From contig JBBTCH010000001.1 in assembly GCA_038043245.1 (NCBI GenBank), forward strand, positions 186,001 to 250,000: a stretch of DNA of 64,000 nucleotides, written 5' to 3'. The notes beneath the pieces are model-generated. The model searched no databases. It was not told where the DNA came from and saw nothing but the letters and a program-made list of their open reading frames with translations. Positions 42,434 through 50,276 of this stretch are shown here, piece after piece. How positions within the stretch are numbered: the stretch's first letter is position 1; every line of letters begins with the position of its first letter. This DNA comes from JACPFV01 sp038043245. GTDB lineage: Bacteria; Pseudomonadota; Gammaproteobacteria; Nevskiales; Nevskiaceae. The position numbers were made by a program, and so were the translations under genes.

Positions 42434-43198
42434 ATGCGCATCAAAATTCTCGGCTGCAGCGGTGGAGTGGGCCCCGGCCTGCGCACTACCAGTTTGCTGG
42501 TCGATGATGAAATCCTGATCGATGCCGGGACCGGAACCGGCGATCTTTCATTGGCACAGATGCGACGCATCGGCGATGTCTTCATCACCCACTCGCATCT
42601 GGATCATGTCTGCGGTCTGGCGTTCATGGCCGACAACTTGTTCGACCTGATCGACCGCCCGATGCAGATCCACGCGACGGCTGAGACACTTGACGCGATT
42701 CGCGCCCACATCTTCAACTGGCAAATCTGGCCGGATTTTTCAAAATTGCCAAACGAACAGAACCCACTGCTCAAGTTCCTTGAGTTGAAACCGGGCGTGC
42801 CGGTGACACGAAACAATCATCGTCTGACCGCGTTTCCGGTGCTGCACACCGTGCCTGCCGTGGGCTATACGCTGGAAGCAGGCGAGGGCGTGTTTGTCTT
42901 CAGCGGCGACACGTATGCCACGGACCTGCTGTGGACGGCGCTGAACGCCCTGCCGCGACTCGACAAGCTGATGATCGAGGTTGCCTTCACTGACGAAGAT
43001 CTTGAGCTGGGCGAAAAATCCAAGCATTTCACGCCGGCGCTGCTGGGCCAGGAACTGAAAAAACTCAAGCACCGGCCTGAACTGTTCTTGACTCACCACA
43101 AGCCGGGTTGCGAAGCGATCATCGAGAAGCAGTGCCGAGCTGCGCTGGTCGGTTGGGAGTATCACCATCTGAGCCGTGGCGACGTCATCACGATCTAG
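42434..43198 (+). CDS. Metallo-beta-lactamase-fold hydrolase (cAMP phosphodiesterase class II-like)
   Basis: This 254-residue protein has the metal-binding motif THSHLDHVCGL near residue 55, an SGDTYATD segment, and a late HHKPG that supplies further ligands. The fold and HSHLDH motif fit the class II 3',5'-cyclic-nucleotide phosphodiesterase group. The substrate is not certain; other MBL hydrolases share the motif. ATG 42434 is selected because it begins the first beta strand (RIKILGCSGG). The gene lies nine bases before ffh. Confidence 0.8.
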   Translation: MRIKILGCSGGVGPGLRTTSLLVDDEILIDAGTGTGDLSLAQMRRIGDVFITHSHLDHVCGLAFMADNLFDLIDRPMQIHATAETLDAIRAHIFNWQIWPDFSKLPNEQNPLLKFLELKPGVPVTRNNHRLTAFPVLHTVPAVGYTLEAGEGVFVFSGDTYATDLLWTALNALPRLDKLMIEVAFTDEDLELGEKSKHFTPALLGQELKKLKHRPELFLTHHKPGCEAIIEKQCRAALVGWEYHHLSRGDVITI

Positions 43199-43207
43199 CC
43201 ACTCCCC

Positions 43208-44572
43208 ATGTTCGAGAACTTAAGCTCGCGCCTCGGCGCAGTGCTAGACGGACTGCGCGGGCAGGGCCGTCTCACTGACGATCAGATCAAGGCAGCCTCG
43301 CGCGACCTGCGCATGGCCCTGCTGGAAGCCGATGTCGCGCTGCCGGTGGTGCGTGATTTCATCGAAAAGATCCAGGTACGTGCGGCGGGCGCCGAAATCG
43401 CGCAAAGCCTGACGCCGGGCCAGGTGTTTCTCGGCATCGTCCAGCAGGAATTGACCGAAACCCTGGGCGGTAAAGCGGAAGCGATCAATCTGCGGGTGCA
43501 ACCGCCGGCCGTGATCCTGATGTGCGGGTTACAGGGTGCCGGCAAAACCACCACGACCGGCAAGCTGGCCTTGTGGTTGAAAGAACGTGAACGTAAAAAG
43601 GTCATCACGGTGTCCTGTGACGTCTATCGTCCGGCGGCCATTGAACAATTGAAGATCGTGTCTGCTCAGGCCGGAGCGGAATGGTTTGCCAGCAGCGTGG
43701 GGCAATCGCCGGTGGCTATTGCGCAGGCTGCGCTGGCTCATGCACGCAAGCAATTTGCCGATGTGCTGCTGGTGGATACCGCAGGCCGTACCTCCATAGA
43801 CGAGGACATGATGCGCGAGATCGCCGCGCTGCATGCGGCGCTGAATCCGGTCGAAACCCTGTTCGTGGTCGATGCCATGACCGGACAGGATGCTGCCAAT
43901 ACCGCCAAGGTTTTCCGGGAGCGGCTGCCGTTGACCGGGGTGGTGCTGACCAAGGCCGATGGCGACTCACGCGGCGGTGCGGCCTTGTCGGTGCGTGCGG
44001 TCACCGGGGCGCCGGTCAAGTTCATCGGCTTGGGCGAAAAACTCGATCGCTTCGAGGTGTTTCACCCCGACCGCCTGGCGGCGCGGATTCTGGGGCAGGG
44101 CGACATGCTGGGCCTGATCGAGGAGACCGCCCGAAAAGTGGATGCAGGCAAGGCCGCGCAGTTTGCCGAGAAGCTCAAGAAGAACAAGGGATTCGATCTT
44201 GAAGATTTCCGTGAGCAGATGAAGCAGATGCAGGACATGGGCAGCCTCGCCGGTATCCTCGAAAAACTACCGGGCGGCGCGCAGATGCAGGCCCAGCTCA
44301 AGAACGTCAATCCAGAGAAGGAGATCAAGCGCACGGTCGCCATCATCAACTCGATGACCGCGCGTGAACGGCGTTTCCCGGACTTCATCAAGGCCTCGCA
44401 CCGCAAGCGCATCGCTGCAGGTAGCGGCACCCAGGTACAGGACGTCAACAAACTGCTGCGGCAGTTCGAGCAGACCCGCGACATGATGAAGAAGATGGCG
44501 GGCGGTGGGCTGGGCCGTTTGATGAAGGGAATGGCTGGGAAGTTCCCTCCGGGAATGATGCCGAGGCGGTAA
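43208..44572 (+). CDS. ffh: Signal recognition particle protein Ffh
   Basis: This 454-residue SRP54 homologue has an N-domain helical bundle, a G-domain with P-loop GLQGAGKTTTTGKLA, DTAGRTSIDEDMM, TKADGDSRGGAALS and a methionine-rich M-domain (from about residue 325) that binds 4.5S RNA and signal sequences. It targets inner-membrane proteins to the Sec translocon. Confidence 0.98.
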   Translation: MFENLSSRLGAVLDGLRGQGRLTDDQIKAASRDLRMALLEADVALPVVRDFIEKIQVRAAGAEIAQSLTPGQVFLGIVQQELTETLGGKAEAINLRVQPPAVILMCGLQGAGKTTTTGKLALWLKERERKKVITVSCDVYRPAAIEQLKIVSAQAGAEWFASSVGQSPVAIAQAALAHARKQFADVLLVDTAGRTSIDEDMMREIAALHAALNPVETLFVVDAMTGQDAANTAKVFRERLPLTGVVLTKADGDSRGGAALSVRAVTGAPVKFIGLGEKLDRFEVFHPDRLAARILGQGDMLGLIEETARKVDAGKAAQFAEKLKKNKGFDLEDFREQMKQMQDMGSLAGILEKLPGGAQMQAQLKNVNPEKEIKRTVAIINSMTARERRFPDFIKASHRKRIAAGSGTQVQDVNKLLRQFEQTRDMMKKMAGGGLGRLMKGMAGKFPPGMMPRR

Positions 44573-44653
44573 CCCGTTTGTGGCCTAAAAGGGTCCCCGG
44601 CGTTTGATAGGCGGGTTTTGCCAAATTGCGCTTTATTTTCAGAGAGAAGTGGC

Positions 44654-44659
44654 TACAAT
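44654..44659 (+). promoter_or_regulatory. Candidate -10 element for rpsP operon
   Basis: TACAAT is followed by the GC-rich discriminator ACGCGCCC, 45 bp before rpsP. A -35 element at the right spacing is poor (TTTATT at 16 bp), so only the -10 is reported. Confidence 0.4.
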
Positions 44660-44704
44660 ACGCGCCCTTTTCGATGGCTTCGGCCGCACTGAGCGTAAAA
44701 ACAC

Positions 44705-44965
44705 ATGGTCAAGATTCGTCTGGCACGCGCCGGCGCCAAAAAGCGCCCTTTTTATCACCTGGTGGCGACTGATTCGCGCAATCCGCGCGACAGCCACTTC
44801 ATCGAGCGCATCGGTTACTACAACCCCAACGCGAAGGGCAAAGAACAGAAGCTGGTGGTGGATGCCGCCCGCATTGAGCATTGGAAGAGCAAGGGCGCGC
44901 AGGTTTCCGACCGCGTCGATTTCCTGATGAAGAACGCGCCGAAAACCGCGGCCGCGGCTGCCTGA
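44705..44965 (+). CDS. rpsP: 30S ribosomal protein S16
   Basis: This 86-residue protein with MVKIRLARAGAKKRPFYHLV and DSRNPRDSHFIERIGYYNP is unmistakably S16. It heads the conserved rpsP-rimM-trmD-rplS operon. Its stop TGA overlaps the proposed CTG start of rimM. Confidence 0.98.
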   Translation: MVKIRLARAGAKKRPFYHLVATDSRNPRDSHFIERIGYYNPNAKGKEQKLVVDAARIEHWKSKGAQVSDRVDFLMKNAPKTAAAAA

Positions 44966-45453
44966 GCGAAAAATTCGTAACGCTGGGACGCATCACCGGC
45001 GTCTTCGGCGTGCAGGGTTGGGTCAAGGTTCACTCCTACACCCGGCCGCTGGATAACATCCTCAAGTACCGCGAGTGGTCGCTGGGCGATGAGGTCAGAA
45101 AAGTAGAACAAGGCCGGCTTCACGCAGGCGGATTGGTTGCAAAGCTGTCGGGTGCGGATGAGCGCAATGCGGCGTTGGCGTTGATGGGCAGGACGGTGAG
45201 GGTGGAGCGCTCGGCGCTGCCCAAACCGAAGAAGGGCGAGGTTTACTGGGCGGATCTGATGGGCTGCGTGGTGGTGTCTACATCCGGCGCAGAGCTGGGC
45301 ATCATTGCCGAGGTACAGAGTAACGGTGCGCAGGACGTGATGGTGTTGAAAAGTGACGTCGAACGATTGGTGCCGTGGGTGGTGGGGCCGATTGTTCAGT
45401 CGGTAGACCTCAAGACCCGGCGCGTGATCGTGGATTGGCAGGCGGATTGGTGA
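44962..45453 (+). CDS. rimM: Ribosome maturation factor RimM
   Basis: This protein is about 163 residues from CTG 44962. The N-terminal RimM domain (FVTLGRITGVFGVQGWVKVHS) and the C-terminal PRC-barrel (GEVYWADLMGCVVV) are clear. No ATG, GTG or TTG lies near the domain start. The options are CTG 44962, overlapping the rpsP stop as CTGA, or TTG 44881 deep inside rpsP, which would add 27 unrelated residues. CTG is preferred on homology and overlap, but no good ribosome site is visible for either. Confidence 0.85.
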   Translation: MSEKFVTLGRITGVFGVQGWVKVHSYTRPLDNILKYREWSLGDEVRKVEQGRLHAGGLVAKLSGADERNAALALMGRTVRVERSALPKPKKGEVYWADLMGCVVVSTSGAELGIIAEVQSNGAQDVMVLKSDVERLVPWVVGPIVQSVDLKTRRVIVDWQADW

Positions 45454-46187
45454 AGATCGAAATTGTGACCCTGTTCCCGGAGTTCGTGGAACAGGTTGGG
45501 CGTTACGGCATTGTCAGCCGCGCTGTGGAAAAAGGTCTGTTGACCCTGACTGCACGCGACTTGCGCGACAGCAGCGAGAACCGCTGGCGTCGCGTGGATG
45601 ACCGGCCGTACGGCGGTGGTCCGGGCATGGTGATGGAGCCGGGGCCGGTGGCGGCGGCGATTGAGGCTTCGAAGAAGTCTCTCGGTACGGCCAAGGTCAT
45701 CGGGCTGTCGCCGCAGGGCGAGCCGCTGACGCAGGAATGGGCACGGCGGCTGGCGCAGGAGCCGGGGCTGATTTTGTTATGCGGACGGTATGAAGGTGTA
45801 GACGAACGTGTTGCGGCGCAGGTGGATGTCGAGCTGTCGCTGGGCGATTTTGTGCTGAGCGGTGGCGAACTTGCGGCGATGGTGCTGGTGGATGCGGTGG
45901 TGCGGCTGTTGCCCGGTGCACTGGGCGATGAGCAATCGGCGGAGAGCGATTCGTTCTCGGCAGGATTGCTGGATCATCCGCACTACACCCGGCCAGAGGA
46001 TTGGAAAGGCGAGAAGGTGCCGGAGGTTTTGTTGAGCGGCGACCACGCGAAGATTGCGCGCTGGCGTTTGCAGCAAGCCCTCGGGACAACGTGGCTGAAA
46101 CGGCCGGATTTGCTGGAAGGTTTGGAGCTGGACAAGGAATCGAAACAACTGCTGCGCGAATTCATCGAGCAGCAGAAATTAACTTAA
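45450..46187 (+). CDS. trmD: tRNA (guanine-N1)-methyltransferase TrmD
   Basis: This 245-residue SPOUT methyltransferase acts on G37. The start KIEIVTLFPEFVEQ, the motif YGGGPGMVMEPGP and the knot segment LLCGRYEGVDERV are all present, and GDFVLSGGELAAM follows. Translation starts at GTG 45450, overlapping the rimM stop (GTGA). Confidence 0.97.
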   Translation: MKIEIVTLFPEFVEQVGRYGIVSRAVEKGLLTLTARDLRDSSENRWRRVDDRPYGGGPGMVMEPGPVAAAIEASKKSLGTAKVIGLSPQGEPLTQEWARRLAQEPGLILLCGRYEGVDERVAAQVDVELSLGDFVLSGGELAAMVLVDAVVRLLPGALGDEQSAESDSFSAGLLDHPHYTRPEDWKGEKVPEVLLSGDHAKIARWRLQQALGTTWLKRPDLLEGLELDKESKQLLREFIEQQKLT

Positions 46188-46198
46188 GAGAGGGCGTC

Positions 46199-46555
46199 AT
46201 GAGCATGAGCAAACTGGTAGCGATGGTGGAAGACGAGCAGATCGCCAAGAAGAAGATCCCGGCGTTCAAGCCCGGCGACAGCGTCGAGGTCAAGGTCAAG
46301 GTCAAGGAAGGCGACCGCGAGCGCCTGCAGGCGTTCGAGGGCATGGTCATCGCCAAGCGCAACCGTGGCCTCAACTCCGCGTTCACCGTGCGCAAGCTGT
46401 CGCACGGCGAAGGCGTCGAGCGTGTGTTCCAAACCTACTCCGCACAGGTGGCCGCCATCAAGGTCACGCGTCGCGGCAAGGTGGTGCGCTCCAAGCTCTA
46501 TTACCTGCGCAAGCTCGCCGGCAAGGCTGCACGCGTCGAGGAAAAATTGAACTAA
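46199..46555 (+). CDS. rplS: 50S ribosomal protein L19
   Basis: This is a 118-residue protein (ATG 46199; a second ATG two codons on is possible). IPAFKPGDSVEVKVKV, FEGMVIAKRNRGLNSAFTVRK and SKLYYLRKLAGKAAR are L19 signatures. GAGAGG lies upstream. It is the last gene of the rpsP operon, followed by a strong terminator. Confidence 0.97.
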   Translation: MSMSKLVAMVEDEQIAKKKIPAFKPGDSVEVKVKVKEGDRERLQAFEGMVIAKRNRGLNSAFTVRKLSHGEGVERVFQTYSAQVAAIKVTRRGKVVRSKLYYLRKLAGKAARVEEKLN

Positions 46556-46569
46556 GCGGGTTTCGCATC

Positions 46570-46598
46570 AAAAAAGCCCGCACGATGCGGGCTTTTTT
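46570..46598 (+). terminator. Rho-independent terminator after rplS
   Basis: The stem GCCCGCA/TGCGGGC with a three-base loop is flanked by A6 and T6, so it could work in both directions. It ends the rpsP operon eight bases before the aminotransferase ATG. Confidence 0.92.
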
Positions 46599-46606
46599 CA
46601 TTCAGA

Positions 46607-47848
46607 ATGCACACCGAAAAAATGAACACCACCTTCCCACGCATAGACCGTCTGCCGCCTTATGTCTTCAACATCGTCGGTGAGTTGAAGAAGGCGGCCC
46701 GTGCGCGTGGCGAAGACATCATTGATTTCGGCATGGGCAATCCGGACCAGCCGACGCCCAAACACATCGTTGACAAGTTGGTCGAGTCTGCAGTGCGTGG
46801 CACCGATAGCGATTACGTCGTGCCCGAGCATCGCAATGTCGAAGGCGTACACACGCACCGTTATTCAGTATCGAAAGGCGTGCCGCGCCTGCGCAAGGCC
46901 ATGGCCAACTGGTACGAGCGCCGCTACAAGGTCGAGTTGAACTCCGAAACCGAGGTTATCGCCACGATTGGCTCGAAAGAGGGGCTCGCACACCTGGCGT
47001 TCGCCACGCTCGCCGCCGGCGATACCGTGCTGGTGCCGAGCCCGGCATATCCGATCCATCCGTATGGCGTGGTGCTCGCCGGGGCCGACGTGCGTCATGT
47101 GCGCTTGACGCCGGACGTGGATTTCTTCGAGGAGCTGCAGAAGGCGATCAAGGAAACCACGCCGACGCCGAAGATGTTGATCCTGAATTTCCCCGGCAAT
47201 CCGACCACGCAGTGCGTCGAACTGCCGTTTTTCGAGAAGATTGTCGCCATCTGCAAGGAGGCGGGCATCTGGATTGTTCACGACCTCGCCTATGCCGACA
47301 TCGTCTTCGATGGTTATCGTGCACCGAGCATTCTGGAAGTGACGGGTGCCAAGGACATCGCGGTGGAATTTTTCACGCTGTCCAAGAGCTACAACATGCC
47401 GGGCTGGCGCGTCGGCTTCATGTGCGGCAACAAAACGCTGGTCGCAGCGCTGGCGCGCATCAAGAGCTATCTTGATTACGGCATGTTTGCACCGATCCAG
47501 ATTGCTTCGATCGCCGCGCTTGAAGGACCGCAACAGTGCGTCGCCGACATCTGCGAGATGTACCGGCAGCGCCGCGACGTGCTGGTGGATGGCCTCAACC
47601 ATGCGGGCTGGGCAGTGGAAAAACCCAAAGCGACCATGTTCGTCTGGGCCAAGACCCCGGAAGCCTTCCGCGCGCTCGGCTCCATCGAGTTTTCCAAGCG
47701 CCTGCTCGACCAAGCCAAGGTGGCGGTGTCGCCCGGTATCGGTTTCGGTGAATATGGTGACGATCACGTGCGCTTCTCGCTGATTGAGAACGAACACCGT
47801 ACGCGCCAGGCCGTGCGCGGCATAAAGAAGATGTTGAAGAAAGTATGA
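46607..47848 (+). CDS. alaC: Class I/II aminotransferase (AlaC-like)
   Basis: This is a 413-residue PLP enzyme. The PLP lysine lies in FTLSKSYNMPGWRVGF. NFPGNPTTQCVE and VHDLAYADIVFDGY supply the cofactor-binding Asn and Asp. The start IDRLPPYVF and IIDFGMGNPDQPTP fit glutamate-pyruvate aminotransferase AlaC and related enzymes. ATG 46607 or 46622 may be used; neither has a clear ribosome site, and the gene begins right after a terminator. It lies before hom-thrC, an arrangement seen in many proteobacteria. Confidence 0.85.
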   Translation: MHTEKMNTTFPRIDRLPPYVFNIVGELKKAARARGEDIIDFGMGNPDQPTPKHIVDKLVESAVRGTDSDYVVPEHRNVEGVHTHRYSVSKGVPRLRKAMANWYERRYKVELNSETEVIATIGSKEGLAHLAFATLAAGDTVLVPSPAYPIHPYGVVLAGADVRHVRLTPDVDFFEELQKAIKETTPTPKMLILNFPGNPTTQCVELPFFEKIVAICKEAGIWIVHDLAYADIVFDGYRAPSILEVTGAKDIAVEFFTLSKSYNMPGWRVGFMCGNKTLVAALARIKSYLDYGMFAPIQIASIAALEGPQQCVADICEMYRQRRDVLVDGLNHAGWAVEKPKATMFVWAKTPEAFRALGSIEFSKRLLDQAKVAVSPGIGFGEYGDDHVRFSLIENEHRTRQAVRGIKKMLKKV

Positions 47849-47851
47849 ACA

Positions 47852-49228
47852 ATGCGTACGGAACGTATTGTGGCAAGCGCAGCGAGTCCCGAAGGGATGC
47901 GACTCATGGATGAGTCGCGCAACGCGCCCGTCAGAGTGGGGCTGATGGGTCTCGGCACTGTCGGGCAGGGCGTGGTCAATGTCCTGCGCAAAAACGCCGA
48001 GGAAATCAACCGACGCATCGGACGGCCGATCATCGTCACGCATGTCGCTACGCGCGATCTCAAGAAAAAACGCGACTGCAAGCTGGATGGCGTCACCGTC
48101 GTCAGCGACCCGATGTTCATTGCGCGTGATGCCGATGTGGATGTTGTGGTGGAAGTCATTGGCGGATTGTCGCCTGCGCGCGAGTTGATTCTCGCGGCGA
48201 TTACGCGTGGCAAGCCGGTTGTCACCGCCAATAAAGCGCTGCTGGCCGAAGACGGCAATCCGATTTTCGCGGCTGCTCGAGACAAAGGTGTGATGCTCAT
48301 GTTTGAAGCGGCGGTGGGCGGCGGCATTCCGGTGATCAAGACGATCCGCGAGGGATTGGCCGCGAATCAGATCGAAAGCGTGGCGGGCATCATCAACGGG
48401 ACCTGCAATTACATCCTGACGCAGATGACCGAGCGCGAAATCGATTTCAGCAAGGCGCTGGCCGAAGCGCAGAAGCTGGGTTACGCCGAAGCCGACCCCC
48501 GTTTTGATATCGAGGGTGTGGACGCCGCACACAAGCTGGCGATCCTGGCCTCAATCGCTTTCGGCATGCCGCTGTCGTTCAAGCAGGTAGCGACTGAAGG
48601 TATCACCGAGGTCCGTATCCAGGACATCGGATTGGCGCATGAGCTCGGTTATCGCATCAAGCATCTGGGCATTGCCAAGCGCACCGCGCAGGGCGTCGAG
48701 TTGCGCACGCAACCGACACTGATTCCTGAAGACCGCCTGCTGGCGAAAGTGGACGGCGTCTTGAACTCGGTCTTGATTCGCGGCAACGCGATGGGGCAGG
48801 TCGGTCTCTATGGCCGTGGCGCCGGCGCGGAGCCGACCGCATCGGCGGTGGTCGCCGATCTGGTGGATGTGGCGCGGGCGCTGGGTGCGCCGTCACAGCA
48901 TCAGGTGCCGGCGCTGGCATTTCAGTTCGATCAGTTGCGCGAGCTCAAGGTCACGCCGCTGGTGGAGATCGTCAGCAGTTTCTACCTGCGACTGCGCGTC
49001 GCCGATACGCCCGGTGTGCTCAAGGGCATCACTTCGATCCTGGCCGAATTCGATATCAGCATCGAAGCCATCCTGCAGAAGGAACCGCGAGAGGATGATG
49101 CGACCATCGCCATCATCACTTCACAGGTCACCGAGCAACGTTTCAACGATGCACTGACCAAGCTGCGCGCGCTGCCGTTCGTGCGCGAAGGGCTTTCGCG
49201 TTTCCGTGTTGAGCACTTCGATGAATAA
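47852..49228 (+). CDS. hom: Homoserine dehydrogenase
   Basis: This protein is up to 458 residues. The NAD(P)-binding motif GLMGLGTVGQGVVNVL, the catalytic domain (AGIINGTCNYILTQM, ADPRFDIEGVDAAHK) and a C-terminal ACT domain (about 375-445) allow feedback by threonine. The true start is uncertain: ATG 47852 has a weak site, while ATG 47906 has AAGGGA eight bases upstream but lies in a palindrome. The extra 18 residues are unlike other Hom proteins and come from repeat-like DNA. Confidence 0.95.
   Translation: MRTERIVASAASPEGMRLMDESRNAPVRVGLMGLGTVGQGVVNVLRKNAEEINRRIGRPIIVTHVATRDLKKKRDCKLDGVTVVSDPMFIARDADVDVVVEVIGGLSPARELILAAITRGKPVVTANKALLAEDGNPIFAAARDKGVMLMFEAAVGGGIPVIKTIREGLAANQIESVAGIINGTCNYILTQMTEREIDFSKALAEAQKLGYAEADPRFDIEGVDAAHKLAILASIAFGMPLSFKQVATEGITEVRIQDIGLAHELGYRIKHLGIAKRTAQGVELRTQPTLIPEDRLLAKVDGVLNSVLIRGNAMGQVGLYGRGAGAEPTASAVVADLVDVARALGAPSQHQVPALAFQFDQLRELKVTPLVEIVSSFYLRLRVADTPGVLKGITSILAEFDISIEAILQKEPREDDATIAIITSQVTEQRFNDALTKLRALPFVREGLSRFRVEHFDE
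47899..47918. repeat. Palindrome over the hom start region
   Basis: The arms GCGACTCAT and ATGAGTCGC (nine bases each, two-base centre) form a perfect hairpin that contains the alternative hom ATG at 47906. In mRNA it would hide that start. The surrounding GCGCAGCGAGTCCCGAAGGG looks like part of a small repeat element read into the gene. Confidence 0.5.
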
Positions 49229-50276
49229 CTACACCGGCTTGGTGGATGCGTGGCGCGATCGCTTGCCGCTCGCCAAAAACGCCAAGGCCATCAGCCTGGG
49301 TGAGGGCCGCACGCCGCTGATCCGCCTGTACAACATTCCGCGTGACGTTGGCTTTACCGGCGAGTTCTACGTCAAGTTCGAGGGCCTGAATCCCACCGGC
49401 TCGTTCAAGGATCGAGGCATGACAGTGGCGGTGACGCAGGCCGTGCATGAAGGTTCACGCGCCATCATCTGCGCCTCCACCGGCAACACCTCGGCTTCCG
49501 CTGCCGCTTACGCCGCGCGTGCCGGTATCACCGCTTTTGTGCTGATCCCTGAGGGCAAGATTGCCGCCGGCAAGCTGGCGCAGGCAGTGATGCACGGCTC
49601 CGTGGTGGTGCAGATCAAGGGCAATTTTGACGACGGCATGCGTCTGGTGAAGGAAGTCGCAAAGACCCTGCCGGTGACCGTCGTCAATTCGATCAACCCG
49701 TTTCGCCTGCAGGGCCAGAAGACCGCCGCGTTCGAGATCGTCGAATCGCTGGGCCGTGCGCCGGACTATCACTGTTTGCCGGTTGGCAATGCTGGCAACA
49801 TCACCGCGCACTGGATCGGCTATTCCGAATCCACCGGCCCGCGTCCGAAGATGCTCGGGTTTCAGGCCGCAGGCAGCGCGCCGTTCATGCGTGGCGCACC
49901 GGTCGCCCACCCCGAGACCGTGGCGACCGCGATCCGCATCGGCCATCCACAGAGTTGGGATGCCGCGTGGAAGGTACAGAAGGAATCCGGCGGCTGGTTT
50001 GACGAGTGTGCCGATGAAGAAATCCTCGCCGCGCAAAAACAGCTGGCGATGAAAGAGGGCGTGTTCTGCGAGCCGGCATCAGCGGCTTCAGTGGCGGGCG
50101 CGCTGCATGACATCAAGCGCGGCAAGATCGCCCAGGGCAGTACCGTCGTTTGTACCCTGACCGGGCACGGCCTCAAGGATCCGGATATCGTCCAGCGTCA
50201 TGGCATGAACGCAGTGATCCAGGTTGCTGCGGAGCGCTCTGCCGTTGAAGCCGCACTGAAATCGCGTCTTGGCTGA
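49221..50276 (+). CDS. thrC: Threonine synthase
   Basis: This 351-residue PLP enzyme converts O-phosphohomoserine to threonine. The PLP lysine is in PTGSFKDRGM; STGNTSASAAAYAARAG follows and is typical of the class. The start ATG overlaps the end of hom by 8 bp. With hom upstream it supplies two steps of threonine synthesis; no thrB homologue is in the window. Confidence 0.96.
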   Translation: MNNYTGLVDAWRDRLPLAKNAKAISLGEGRTPLIRLYNIPRDVGFTGEFYVKFEGLNPTGSFKDRGMTVAVTQAVHEGSRAIICASTGNTSASAAAYAARAGITAFVLIPEGKIAAGKLAQAVMHGSVVVQIKGNFDDGMRLVKEVAKTLPVTVVNSINPFRLQGQKTAAFEIVESLGRAPDYHCLPVGNAGNITAHWIGYSESTGPRPKMLGFQAAGSAPFMRGAPVAHPETVATAIRIGHPQSWDAAWKVQKESGGWFDECADEEILAAQKQLAMKEGVFCEPASAASVAGALHDIKRGKIAQGSTVVCTLTGHGLKDPDIVQRHGMNAVIQVAAERSAVEAALKSRLG

